Program-made: the position numbers and the translations under genes
Part shown: piece after piece, positions 12,298-23,553 of the stretch
Layout: the number at the start of each line of letters is the position of its first letter
Position numbering within the stretch: position 1 is the first letter of the stretch
From: Clavulina sp. PMI_390
Taxonomy: Eukaryota; Basidiomycota; Agaricomycetes; Cantharellales; Hydnaceae
Assembly (NCBI GenBank): GCA_015039315.1
Contig: WIDE01000007.1
Coordinates: 343,213-407,212, forward strand
Length of the DNA stretch: 64,000 nucleotides
Direction: 5' to 3'
Notes under the pieces: generated by a model
Databases searched by the model: none
What the model was told of the DNA's origin: nothing
The model's input: the letters and a program-made list of their open reading frames with translations, nothing else

Positions 12298-12780
12298 GGC
12301 TGCGTCCGGAGCAAGGTGGTGGTCAAGAGTAAATGTGCGGAGTGGGAGTCAAGCCGATAAAAGTCGGGACTGGGACTGCGCCGCGGGCGATGGTGCCATG
12401 TGCGCCATCGGTAAGCACGATCTGAACATGCTAATGACGGCGCGCGGTTTTCATATACTCGCGCAGCCTACGACCGGTCCATTAGGGCCATTTCAAAAGA
12501 GAATTTTGTGTGCAGGCTTGGCGAGCAGATGAAGCCCAGCTGGTTTGCGGGGGACGCGTGGGAACTACTCGCTTCTCGCTTGGCGTCATTTTCCTCTTGG
12601 CCTGCGCTCAACAAAATGAATAAGGCTGGCACTCTTTCGGGCACCTTCGGGAAAGAAATAACGCAGAAGTGAGCTGGGTGATGAGTCAGTTAGATAGATA
12701 TCGTGAGGAGGTCGTAGTAAGGGTATAATAGTTTGACATCATGAGAAGTGCAGTTGCCTCAGTTACTTCCCATCCCACCT
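12298..12780. other. Intergenic between copy C and GPI10-1
   Basis: Upstream flank of copy C and downstream flank of GPI10-1. I see no gene, tRNA or repeat here. Confidence 0.5.
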
Positions 12781-14871
12781 TCACATCAATAGCTCCCCCC
12801 GCTTTCTTACATCCCTTTGATACCCGTTCCACCCCGATCTCCACGCTTCACGATACCCCAGACGTATCAGCATCTCCTCCACACTTTCATCCTTGTTGGC
12901 TCCGTCATGTCCCTCACTCTGATAAACCCCGCGCAAAGGGAGTAGCACATCGTACATGACTAGGAATTCTGGCCACTCGTGCTCCCATCCCTCAGGCCCA
13001 CGTCCGGCCCCATCCGGCGCGTATACCGCTTCGAGAGAAGGTGACAAGGTTCCCGGAGGCGTGGCCGGCCTGGGAGAAGGTGGGAAAGAGGGGTTCACGG
13101 AAGTAGGGAAGAATGTCCTGAAGTACTGGATGGGATCGTCATAGAATATCATGGTTTGATCCTTGTACACGGAAGGCTTCTCATGTCTAGTGTGAAAAGA
13201 AGAGCCTTTGTAAGAAGGCAGAGGTTAGAGATGAAAAGGAGAAAATGCCACTGACCGCGGTGGGGGTTCGCACCCTAGTGCCCACAGTCTCCCGCCCTCT
13301 AATTCCGGCCGGTGGAGGTAAGCCTGCCACGGCGTCGAGTGGCACGGCATCACAAATCCAACAGACTTGATCTCCTGCATTTCCCTCAGGTGGTACATAA
13401 CACCGATTGGTGCACGACCTCTGTACAGCATCACGTATACTGAGAACGGGATACTCAGAAGCAGTAGTGCGAAATGAGTCATGCGAATTGGTATCTTCTT
13501 CTGCAGTGCGTTTCCTGAACGCGAGGGACCCTTCTCCGCCTGGAATGGCTCGTTCCCGACCCTGTTGGACTCGAAGTCTGGGTCGTAAAGATTGACTAGG
13601 TCTCTTGCAGCGAGCACGTGAAGTATAGGGAGGATAGGATAGACAAAGCGCCACTCCTTGTGAGCTGCAAGAGTGTAGAGGAATGGTGGGATGCACGCGA
13701 CGATCGCCAGCCTTCGGGCTTCAACCCCGTAGCTTCCGCGGGCAGATTGATACCAAGCCGAAAGCACGAACGGAAGTGCAGTGTTGCAGAGGATTGGTAG
13801 ACCCTGGATAAAATAGTAGTGCCAAGGGCGCTCCCCGTAGTACATCGATACCGAGGACATGTTCGTTTGGAGGAAGCTGAGGGTAGTGAAGACCAGACGT
13901 CCATAGTAAATGGAATCGATGACGCAGATAGCAAGGAAGGCAGGAAGGCTAGTGCATCCATTGAAGATGGGAACGACGCGACGGGGTGAGTAAGGCTAAG
14001 GGAGGAGGCGAAAGAAGGGAATTAGGCGCAAAACTCACGCGATACGAATAGCAGCGGCACCAAGACTGCGCAGAGTTTCGTTACTGCTATCGAAATAGTA
14101 TAACAGGAAGAAAGCCGCCCATATTATGGCGTTGGTGGGTCTGATCGCGCAGGCGATCGCAGCAATTGCCAAGGATTTGTTAAGCCTAGCCCACCAGTCC
14201 GCCGTGTTGGCATATGATTAGCGTGGCCGACACGAGGTGAGAATGGGATGTTGTGACATACGTTCGGCCCGGGGTCTGTTTCCAAGGGAAGTGAGCGAGA
14301 GCAAGCATGGTCAAGGAAGTCTCGACAGAGTTGCTGAAGCTTCTAGACAACGTATATACATTGAAGAAGGAGCTCATTGAAAGGAGAAGCTGTGGAGAGC
14401 CAGGGTTCAGGGTGTCAGAAGCTTAATCAGGTTATCGAACATGCGCACAGCGACTGGCGAGTATGTCTCGCCAAACAGTACCCCTGCGAGGTGGTAAACA
14501 GAATAGTCGGTAATGCTTGCAAAGGTGGCGCTGAGCAGTTTTGGTGACCATATCTAGATGTGGAGGTTAGGCGCGATTTACGAGATGGTACAAGGGCGCC
14601 ATACTAGAAGTCGTGTGCCGTCAAGGCCTAGAAGCTTGAGGATGTAGAATGGGGGGACGAAGAGAGAAGGGAAGACGAAAGAGCGGAATGGCTGAACGGC
14701 GAGCCATTCCCAAGTGAGGTATCCATATCCAAAGACAGCATGATGGGCAGGCTCTAGTGCTTGGAAGTACTCATCCGGAGCGAAAAACGTGCGCGTGAAC
14801 AAGGAGATGCATGCACGGAAGAGGAAGGGGAGCCAGATCTCCGTCGGGATAGCAGTCACTGCGATCCCCAT
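12781..14871 (-). CDS. GPI10: GPI mannosyltransferase 3 (PIG-B/Gpi10, GT22), copy 1
   Basis: ER membrane glycosyltransferase that adds the third mannose of the GPI anchor from dolichol-phosphate-mannose. ATG 14871 begins MGIAVTAIPTEIW. The lumenal loop has TRTFFAPDEYFQALEPAHHA and FGYGYLTWEW, the GT22 acidic catalytic motif and the PIG-B signature. Next come SFSNSVETSLTMLALAHFPW, IRPTNAIIW, YYGERPWHYYFIQGLP, LAAHKEWRFVYPILP and IKSVGFVMPCHSTPWQ, all typical of PIG-B. The C-terminus includes DQTMIFYDDPIQYF. At least six introns; the one before the IDSIYYGR exon ends at CACTAG near 13948, which keeps frame. The last codons read CTATTGATGTGA, where copy 2 has TTAATGTGG, so this copy ends five residues early. 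Confidence 0.86.
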
Positions 14872-15586
14872 GCTAAGAGATGTAGCAGAGGGGGATGACG
14901 GTGGGAGACTGAGTTGCGTATACCTCTACGAGGTCGTTTATTGAACCGTATTTGATAAAGTTCTCGCCAAGCGCAGTCCTCGGGCACTTTTTGTCACCCC
15001 GAGTGTGTCATCGGCCGGACTATATTGGCGTAATGTCATTACCCATTCAGACTGGCATGCATCATTGGGGGCGAATCCTACGTCATTATGTAGACCCCAG
15101 GAAGTCGAGTCTGAAGTAACTCGAAATCACACATGTTTAAGCTTTCCTGCTGTGTCCTGTTTGGTTTATCGCTGAGAACATTCGAGGATTCATCATGATT
15201 CCGTCTAAGCTGAAATAAATCAGAGCCTGGGGAATAATGGGGCCTTTCCAATTGCTTCCGCCAACATTTCTGATGTTAAGACAAATTTAATATCATCAGA
15301 ATCTATTCTCAGTGAGGCTCGCTCATTGACAATTTGATCAGCAGCTGAGTCCCAGCCCTGATCAAAGGAGAAAGGGTGAAGCAATCCAGACATTCAGTGT
15401 GACGATGGCATATCTCTAGCATAGATGTAGATGTTTACATTGAAGATCACAATGACGGTGATCGTTGCTCAATGCTCATGAGGTGGTCAATGCTCAAATC
15501 GATGAGATAATCAGACTAATGTCAAGTAAGCCACTGACATATCTGAAGTCGAACGGCTGTCTAACAGTGGAAGCAAGAGGTTTCTC
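14872..15586. other. Intergenic between the two GPI10 copies
   Basis: Contains a 35-bp block (14966-15000, GCCAAGCGCAGTCCTCGGGC and onward) that recurs upstream of copy 2, then about 580 bp with no gene. A short partial direct repeat (CAATGCTCATGAG / CAATGCTCAAATCGATGAG) lies near 15470-15508. Confidence 0.5.
14966..15000 (-). promoter_or_regulatory. Duplicated upstream block of GPI10 copy 1
   Basis: About 95 bp upstream of the copy 1 ATG. It is nearly identical to 17889-17922, about 144 bp upstream of copy 2. Both contain CAAGCGCAGTC, TCGGG and ACTTTTTG. It is the best preserved non-coding part of the duplication and so may be a promoter element (inference). Confidence 0.4.
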
Positions 15587-17745
15587 TCATTTCTCAATCC
15601 ACTTCCACATTAACAGCTCTCCCCGCTTTCTTGCGTCCCCTTCGAACCCATTCCACCCTGACCTCCACACTTCACGATATCCCAGACGCACCAACATCTC
15701 TTCTACACCTTCAATCCTAGCCAGCCCCTCGTGATCCTCACTACGATGCTTGCCACGTACAGGGAGGAGTGCCTCGTACAGCACAAGGAATTCCGGCCAT
15801 TCGTGCTCCCATGCCTCGAGCCCGTGTCCAAGCCCGTGCGACGCATACGCCGCTTCGAGCGAGGGCGAGAAGCCCCCTGGAGGGGTGACGGGTCTCGGAG
15901 AGGGAGGGAAAGCCGTGTTCACTGAAGCGGGGAAGAATGTAGTGAAGTAGCGGATGGGGTCATCATAGAATATCTTGGTTTGGTCTTTGTAGAGCGAGAG
16001 CTTTTCGTGTCTAGTGCAAAAAGAAATGCAGTGTTTTAAGGAAGAGGCGTATCATATATAGACACCGAAGTGTGGGGAGGAGAGCGAAGGGGACACGTAC
16101 CGAAGTGGAGGTTCGCAGCCTAATCCCCACAACCTCCCGCCGTCTAATTCCGGTCGGTGCAGATAAGATTGCCATGGCGTTGAATGACACGGCATCACGA
16201 ACCCAACGGACTTGATCTCCACCTTCATTTCTCTCAAGTGATGCATGATAGCAATTTGGCCATGGCCATGGTACCTCATCACATATATCGAAAATGGGGT
16301 GCTAAGCACAAGAAGCACGAAATGGGTTTTGCGGATGGGAACCTTCTTCTGCAGTGCGTTTGGTGAACGCGAGAGGAATCTCTCGGCGTGGAAAGGTTCG
16401 TGACTGATAGGTCTTGACGCGGAGTCCGGGTCGTAAAGATCGACTAGCTCTTTCGCCGCGAGGACATGCAGATTGGGGAGGATAGGGTAGATGAAGCGCC
16501 ATTCCTTGTGACCCGCGAGAGAATATACCAATAGCGGGATGCACACGAGAATAGCCAGCCTCCGCACCTCGGTTCCATGACGTCCACGGATGGAGTTGTA
16601 CCACCCTCGAAGCACGAATGAGAGCGAAGTCGTGCAGAGAATTGGTATACCCTGGGTGAGATAGTAATGCCATGGGCGCTCCCCGTAGAACAGCGACACC
16701 GACGACATGTTGGTTTGAAGAAAGTTGAGGGGAGTGAATATGAAGCGCCCATAGTAGATAGAATCGATGACGCAGATGGTAAGCAGGGCAGGGAAGCTGA
16801 TACCATAGGGGGGGGGGGAAGAAACGACAAGGCGGCTATGAGAAGACCGAGACACGAATCTGAAGAGAAGTTACACGTATCACTCACGCGACAGGAATAG
16901 CAGCCATGCCAAGACTGAGTATAGTTTCGCTACTGCTATCAATATAGTATAGCAGGAAAAAAGCCACCCATATAATCGCATTGGTAGGTCTGATGGCGCA
17001 GGCGATCGCAGCAATGGCCAAGGATTTGCTGAGCCTGACCCACCCAATCGGCGATATTTCGCAAATCATTAGCGTGTTTGGCACGGGGTTTATTTTGAAA
17101 TGATTTTACGTACGTTCGCCTTGACGGGGTTTGCTTCCAAGGGAAGTGGGCCAGAGCAAGTATAGTGAAGGAGGTCTCGACCGAATTGCTCAAGCTCCTG
17201 GATAACACCAGAACATTGAAGAACGAAGTTGATGAAAGGAAAAGCTGTAGGAGAATTATTAGGATTTTAGAAGAGTGGTGGGGTTGTCGAACGTGCGTAC
17301 AGCGACTGGAGAGTATTCTTCGCCAAACAGCGCCCCCGCGAGGCGGTAAACAGAATAATCTGTGATGCTAGCAAAGGCAGCGTTGAGCAATTTTGGCGCC
17401 CAAATCTAGGTGCTGAAGTTAGACGCTGTTGGGGCCGGAGGGGGGGGGGGGAGAGAGAGAGACAAAAGAAATTCGTACCAGAGCTCGTGTCCCGTCAAGA
17501 CGGAGAAGCTTCAAGACGTAGAATGGGGGGACGTAGAAGGAAGGGAATACGAAAGAGCGGATTGGTTGGACGGCGAGCCACTCCCAAGTAAGAGATCCAT
17601 ATCCAAAAACGGCACGGTGGGCGGGCTCGAGTGCTTGGAAGTACTCGTCTGGCGCGAAAAACGTGCGGGCGAGCAGGGCTATGCACGAGCGAACCAGGAG
17701 GGGGACCCAGATCTCCGTTGGTATGGCCCTCGCTGAAAGTCTCAT
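15587..17745 (-). CDS. GPI10: GPI mannosyltransferase 3 (PIG-B/Gpi10, GT22), copy 2
   Basis: Tandem paralogue of the preceding gene with the same exon plan. ATG 17745 begins MRLSARAIPTEIWVPLL, followed by ARTFFAPDEYFQALEPAHRA with the GT22 acidic motif. The other family landmarks are SLSNSVETSFTILALAHFPW, IRPTNAIIWVAFFLLYY, YYGRFIFTPLNFLQTNMS, FYGERPWHYYLTQGIP, LAGHKEWRFIYPILP and SVGFVMPCHSTPWQ. It keeps the longer C-terminus RGELLMWKWIEK. Two introns carry very long C runs on the coding strand (16808-16818 and 17440-17451), absent from copy 1. Splicing at CAG near 16795 keeps frame (ending ...ALLTICVIDS). Both copies look functional. The two proteins are clearly diverged, so the duplication is not recent. 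Confidence 0.86.
16808..16818. repeat. G11/C11 homopolymer in a GPI10 copy 2 intron
   Basis: On the coding strand this is an uninterrupted run of 11 C in the pyrimidine tract before a 3' splice site. Copy 1 has a mixed C/T tract there. Confidence 0.8.
17440..17459. repeat. G12 followed by GA repeat in the first intron of GPI10 copy 2
   Basis: Twelve G then alternating AG on the plus strand. On the coding strand it is a CT repeat then C12, within the intron between the RAL and IWAPKLL exons. A likely unstable tract. Confidence 0.75.
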
Positions 17746-19434
17746 GCTTGGGGGTGCAGTGGGGGGAGGGGAGGATGGAGATAGAGGTAGTCATTTTGAG
17801 CATAGGCAATCTATCAACTATTTCTTGGCCATCCTTTCTGCGGATTCGTGTATTGAACCGAGGTGATGGTCAGACTCGATAAATTAGCGCCAAGCGCAGT
17901 CGTCGGGTACTTTTTGCCACCCTCAACGTGTCATCGGCCATCCACGTATCTGGTGCATACTTGATTGTCCATCTCGGCTGGTCGGCCGCAGTGGCGAGCA
18001 TTCCTCTGCCAGTGGGAAGAATACAGGAAGGTAGATGCGATAAACCGAAATCATCAGTGCTTGGGATGTAAGAAGTGTTGTTTGCACCCAGACAGTGGGG
18101 CTGATGGGTCGAGACATTCACGAGATTCTAAGGTAGCTGTAAAAACCTGAGGGTCAGGGCGATGAAATTGGAGCGGAGAAGCTCGGCGTGCTAGCAGGGC
18201 TGGTTCACATGATCACTCATGGTCGAAGAATAATAGAATAATACTGGGATTTTCCGCCCAAAGTGTTCAATTCAAGTTGCCCTTCCCTGTTATCTGAACA
18301 AACCAGGATTTCCACGATCGAATTCGTCGAATTCGATGCAATGCGCAGAGCAACACGAAGAAATAAACATCGAGGAATAGCGCCTTGAAAATGAGGCGCC
18401 GTCTACTCGGGTAAGTATCTACAGCGACCTCATGGCGGTCTCCCAAAGCCGGCGGCCGTTTGCACCCTAAAAACTGCAGGGGCGTTAATAATAACATGCA
18501 TTGATCACGAACCACCACACTCAGATACTTGGGAACAATTGAGCTGGGCACCAGCAGGTTGCGAGAGAGAGACATGTTGAAAAACTCTGACTCGCAGGTC
18601 GTTCGCGACCTCAGCCGGCCGAACAAAGGGAGTGCCATGCAGTACTTACAACCAGGAACAGGGTCCCAGCTTCGGGTCGACATTCTTCTTGCATACACCC
18701 TGGTACTAGCAATGCAAACACAGATCTCAAGTGTTGTCTACTGTTTGGCCCCCACCATAAAATAGTCAAGTCAAGCTTGGCACTATTGGCACTATCCCAA
18801 CCAGACATAGTTGTAAGCCCAGCTATAAACCCAATACCTGGGACAAAAATGGAGGAAGTCATAGGGCTGTCAATAAATTGCATCCAACCCCCAGCCCAAT
18901 TCATATCTTTGTGATTCTGATAGATCAGCTTCACCCTTCGCCAGCCTAACTTTCGTGAGAGTACTACCTTTCTAGTGATGCTTTACACAATTAGAGGGTC
19001 CGAAACATGTCAGACGTCTTCGTCAAGTGTCGGAACTTGCGTGGTGCATTCAGTAGTAAACTGAATTGACACGCAGGTCCTCGGCCGATCGCAGGTAAAG
19101 CATCCGAGCGCCCAGTGTTTGCATGTGCTTTGTGACGCAGAAACAGGCGACGCGTCGGCGGTGGACGCAAGGATTGCAGCAGGCGTATCGAACGCACACG
19201 CCATATGACACCATGAGATATTCACGATGATTCTAGGCGGCGTGTAGGGCTACGTGATGGGATGAACGCGGTGAAAACAGAGGGGCGGGAGCTTATCTAA
19301 CGATAACGTTGCGGAATTCCCAGGGTTCCCGATTCGCCGGCTGGTTTCGCCTATCGTTGAAATTTCTCGTTCTTTTCCTTTCCACCCACTGCACACTCGT
19401 CATCACCGTCCTTCTTGCCGTAGACCTCTTAAAG
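17746..19434. other. 1.7-kb intergenic region upstream of GPI10-2 and CCP1
   Basis: Starts with the duplicated GPI10 upstream block (17889-17922). Between 18200 and 19000 there are minus-strand open frames up to 144 codons (18267-18698) with hydrophobic stretches, but they match no family I know and show no convincing exon chain. The last few hundred bases are the CCP1 promoter and 5' leader. Confidence 0.45.
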
Positions 19435-21283
19435 ATGTCGTTCATCGCTCGTCGTACTGTTCTATCCTCGGCGCGCGTCGCCACTAGGCAACAGGCTCAG
19501 CCTCGCGCTGCCTTTGCCGCTCGCAACGCTGGTGTCCGTTTCAACTCGACCGCTACACCCAAGTCCGGTGGGAGCAGCGGCCTCCTCATCGCTGTTGGTC
19601 TCGCTGCTGCTGCTGGCGGTGGCTACTACGTCTACACCTCTTCTAGCGACGAGGCTCGCACCGCCAAGACTGCTGGCAAGGAGGCTCTCCAGGTCGGCAA
19701 GTCCTTTGCTGGATTCGTCCCCAAGAAGGAGGACTACCAGGAGGTCTACAACAAGATCGCCGACCTCTTGGACACTGACAACTACGATGGTAAGCATTCT
19801 TTCTACTCTTTTTATGTGCTGCTCGATGTTGCTGGGCGCGCTTTCGCCGTTCCGCCCCTGCTTGTGATCAGCCCAACCCCGTGGGAGACCCCACTCAAAC
19901 GAACGGCACCGCTTATGCTACTAATTAACCGATCTATGATTGGCTGACGGGTGAATTCGCTTTATTCTTTGTTTTATTGGCCGTTTCAAGATGGCAGCTA
20001 TGCTCCCGTCCTTGTCCGTCTCGCCTGGCATGCGTCTGGCACGTACGATAAGACTTCCGGCACTGGCGGCAGGTGAGCACCCATCCAGCCTCCACTCTTT
20101 ACCATGTGATAAACACCATTGTGCTTATCGTCAACCCTCGAATTTCCTCACACCATTTCCGCACGGTCTTCACACCAGCAACTATGCCACTATGCGCTTT
20201 GAGCCCGAAGCCCTCCACGGTGCTAACAACGGCCTGAACGTTGCCCGTAATCTCCTTGAGCCCATCAAGGCCGAGTTCCCCTGGATCTCCTACGGCGACC
20301 TTTGGACTCTTGCCGGTGTCGCTGCCATCCAGGAGATTAACGGTCCCAAGATGTGAGTATTCTCATCATTTCCTCGGATGACTCACGTCATAATGCTTCC
20401 CTTGTTATATGAACTGATCCGTCTGTTTTTCGTTCTCCTTCATCTCCGTCTCTGCTTTCTTTTCTCCGTTGTGATTCATGTGAATGATAATGCGACAATA
20501 GCCCGTGGCGCCCTGGCCGTATCGACGGTTTCACCAAGGATGCTACCCCCGATGGACGTCTGCCCGACGCTGCCCAGGGCCAGGACCACATCCGCAACAT
20601 CTTCTACCGCATGGGCTTCAATGACCAGGAGATCGTTGCCCTCATTGGTGCACATGCCATCGGTCGCTGCCACCCTGACCGGTTTGTCGTTCTCTATCCT
20701 TCTGACGAAAGTAGAGATTAACGTCGATCCGCGTAGCTCTGGATTCGATGGCCCCTGGACTTTCTCCCCTACCACTTTCACTAACGACTTCTACACTCTG
20801 CTGGCCAATGAGAAGTGGCAATGGCGCAAGTGGTCCGGCCCCAAGCAGTATGAGGATGCTAAGACCAAGGTTTGTTCTCTCCTGTCCCTCTCTCTGTTGA
20901 GGATTTTAGACTGATACCCCAATCTCATCCCAACAGACCCTCATGATGCTGCCGTACGTCCACCATCTGTCTTGTCTCGTATAATTGCGCGCGAGCTGCC
21001 GTTGAACCGATGTCTGACTTGCATATTACCATAGTGCCGACTACGCTCTCGTTCAGGACAAGAAGTTCCGCGAGTGGGTCAACAAGTATGCCAAGGATGA
21101 GGCCCTCTTCTTCAAGGAGTGCGTTTCTTCCCTCTCTTTGAACGACAGATGAATCATTTAGCTAACTTGCTACCGTATGACAGCTTCTCCAAGGTCTTCG
21201 CGACCCTCCTCGAGCTCGGTGTCCCCACTGCTCAGTTCACCACCTCTGAGCCTTGGGAGATGAAGAACTCCACCGAGAAGTAG
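19435..21283 (+). CDS. CCP1: Cytochrome c peroxidase, mitochondrial
   Basis: Class I heme peroxidase of the mitochondrial intermembrane space that reduces hydrogen peroxide with electrons from cytochrome c. ATG 19435 gives an Arg-rich presequence ([20 protein letters not shown]), then a hydrophobic sorting segment ([19 protein letters not shown]) as in yeast Ccp1. The catalytic core has the distal site [12 protein letters not shown] (Arg, Trp, His), [33 protein letters not shown], the proximal heme His in [10 protein letters not shown], and GFDGPWTF with the Trp that forms the compound I radical. It ends with [20 protein letters not shown] and [12 protein letters not shown], stop 21281-21283. 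The first intron runs 19790-19990 and several more are short. All key residues are present. Confidence 0.96.
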
Positions 21284-23132
21284 ACGTCAACTTGCTTGCA
21301 GTCGATGATGTTAATGTCTTGTGTGTGTGTGTGTTCTTGGTATACATTATTGCCTCGTCTCGGCTTGTCTCGTGCTACTTCTCCAATCTATAGACAGTAG
21401 AGTCCTGCTCGGTCCCTTGTCCCGCCGTAGAGTTTCGCTCGAATCGACTAGATGTTGGTAGAACAAAAATATAAAGTTTCCGAGTTTTTGGCTAGTTAGC
21501 GCATTTGGTCCGCTCTCACTCATTATCCCCTTGCTGTCTGACCTCTCCTGTCGGTTGCCCGCCTTTAGCTCAGGAGTTGCTGTTGTTGTCATGCCATGCC
21601 CGGTGATGTTGATCCCGTTCGTCGTCGATCTGTATCAGCCATGAGGCGCGCACAAGAATGAATGGTGTCTCATGGCGGGATGGCGAATCAGTAGGTTGGG
21701 TTAGTCATGAGGGGGAGCATGGACAAAGGGAACTGTAGGTCACCAGGCAAGGACAATAATTCAGGAGCGCGCCAAGCTTTGTGTTTCATAGGAGGTCTAC
21801 TGCTCCTATAGCTGACCACCTAACGCGCTGGAGGCAACACACGTCTTCCTGGGACTGGTGGAGGTCATAATGACGCGGCGTGCGGGTGGGTTGACCCGAA
21901 ACGGTCCGACCGCCGATCTCGATTCAGGCCCCACATCTCCAGGTCTGAACACCGAACCCGATCACATTCAGGAGAAAAAACCGTCGGGAGTGGTTTGAAA
22001 CAAAAGCGAGAAAGAAAAGAAAGCAGGAGGACATCGCATATCTCCCGCGCACCTAACCCTGCCCGCCGCAGCGGACTACGCCCCCCAAAAAGGTTGTTGG
22101 GGAAAATCTGAATCCATCACAGGGAGAAGAAGAAAAACGAGAAAAGGCAAAGCAAGCGAGAGAGAGGCGCGCGGGCAGGTGTACTGACCGCTCCCATCGT
22201 TAATAGCGGACTCTGAGCTCGATTAGGCAGAATAGAATTGCACTCCGTGTGGGGTGTGTGAGTGTGAGTGATTTTTTTCTTCTTCTACGGCACTCTCAGG
22301 ACTTGATTGATTGTCTTGCATACATAGCTTGAGAAGCAAAGCGAGGCGAGGAAGCAGAATGTGTGGATCGCCCACCCGAACGACGTCGGTGTCCTAAAGA
22401 AGACATTCCTTGGGCAAGTCAAAATAGCCAAACTTACGGTAACGCCGAGAGAAAGAGCCAGAGATGATGACGAATAGCTCTTCCCGTAAAACACCAAGCC
22501 ACCATCTGTGGTAGAAGAAGAATTTCCAAATAGCCCGGAGAGCCAAGAGAAGGGTCGTGCGCGCCAGGTCCCATTATCACATTGCACTCCCGTTTCATTC
22601 CGTTTGAGCGATGCATACGATTAATTCATCAAAGCAATGGCATGGTGATCAATCTAAATCTCAGACGGAGAAACACACCCGCTGAGGCAGTGTATCGCGG
22701 AGGATTGGCAGGGTTCAGTCGTTTGATTTGTTGTCTTGGATAGGGTGCAATTGTTCCCCCAGAACTCAGAAATGAGACACCTCAACTTGGCTATATTTAG
22801 TAAGAAAGGCCTCTCCCTCGATCTCATGGGAGAACGGGTCGCGGTCACACTATACGTAGGCAGGATTCGAAATAGAAGACTAAGGGAGAACGAAGAGTGT
22901 GAAAAGAGTGGAAATGAGGGTGAAGCGGGAAACGAATGATAGATAACATCCATTAAGGTAAAACACAATTGGACGGTGCGGGGTTTGTCCAGGGATGATG
23001 AGGCAAGACTTTTCTGTTCGTCGTTCTTTCTGATGGAAAGGAATTGATCGTCGGAAAATAACCCCCCCTCATCAATTACTGTCTGTGTTGCCGTTGACTA
23101 TTTGCATGCTCGCTTGCGAATACAGTCGTGAA
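21284..23132. other. 1.85-kb region without a supported gene
   Basis: CCP1 3' flank, then purine-rich sequence (21960-22160). A minus-strand open frame at 22285-22587 contains a plausible 44-nt intron (donor near 22437) and could be a small gene, but I recognise no domain. Confidence 0.4.
21320..21334. repeat. (GT)n microsatellite in the CCP1 3' flank
   Basis: A short run of GT dinucleotides about 40 bp after the CCP1 stop codon. Confidence 0.8.
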
Positions 23133-23553
23133 TCACCACCCACAGCCGAAGAGACCGCACCCGGCAGCCTCGGGGGACGGAGTCTGTGGATGTTGTTGTG
23201 TCAGAGGCGCATTAGTGAGGAAACAGCAAGGTGTATTCCAATAACCATAGCGGTGGAGTCGACGAGAGGGGATTGGAGGGGAGGGTAGACGTTATCGAGT
23301 CAGTTTTGTTCGCTCAACTGATCGGGTCGTACCAGCCTACAATGCGGGAAAGATGAAGACGTACTTGACGCTTAATCACCTATGATATCAAAGCGTACGA
23401 AGAGGGCTAGTTAGAATATATGCTCAACTTAGCGAGCGTGTGGGGTATGTCACTCACCTCGATATCTGCTGCTGCCATGGCATTTCCCACGGGCAAAGCA
23501 CTCGCACTCATGACGACGGCGGCGATGACAGAGAAGACGATAGAAAACTTCAT
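23133..23553 (-). CDS. Candidate secreted peptide precursor with Lys-Arg processing site
   Basis: Three-exon model read from sequence: exon 1 23458-23553, exon 2 23365-23379 (15 nt), exon 3 23133-23183; all junctions are GT-AG and phase 0. Exon 1 encodes a clear signal peptide (MKFSIVFSVIAAVVMSASA, then LPVGNAMAAADIE). Exon 2 adds VIKRQ and exon 3 adds TPSPEAAGCGLFGCGW and a stop: 53 residues in all. Cleavage after Lys-Arg by a Kex2-type protease would release a 17-residue peptide with an N-terminal Gln and two cysteines spaced C-x4-C. No CaaX end is present, so it is not a standard basidiomycete pheromone. The signal peptide is certain; the exon 2/3 joining is inferred and needs RNA support. 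Confidence 0.45.

Noticed and set aside
13930..14040. Apparent frame break in GPI10 copy 1
   Set aside because: Using the acceptor at CACTAG instead of CCTTAG restores frame and matches the copy 2 structure.
18267..18934. Minus-strand open frames with hydrophobic stretches
   Set aside because: No start/intron chain gives a recognisable family, no codon pattern support, and the two frames do not join convincingly.
22285..22616. Possible two-exon minus-strand gene (MQCDNGTWRARPFSW...)
   Set aside because: A 44-nt intron can be drawn, but there is no domain, no signal peptide and no clear end; left as unresolved intergenic.
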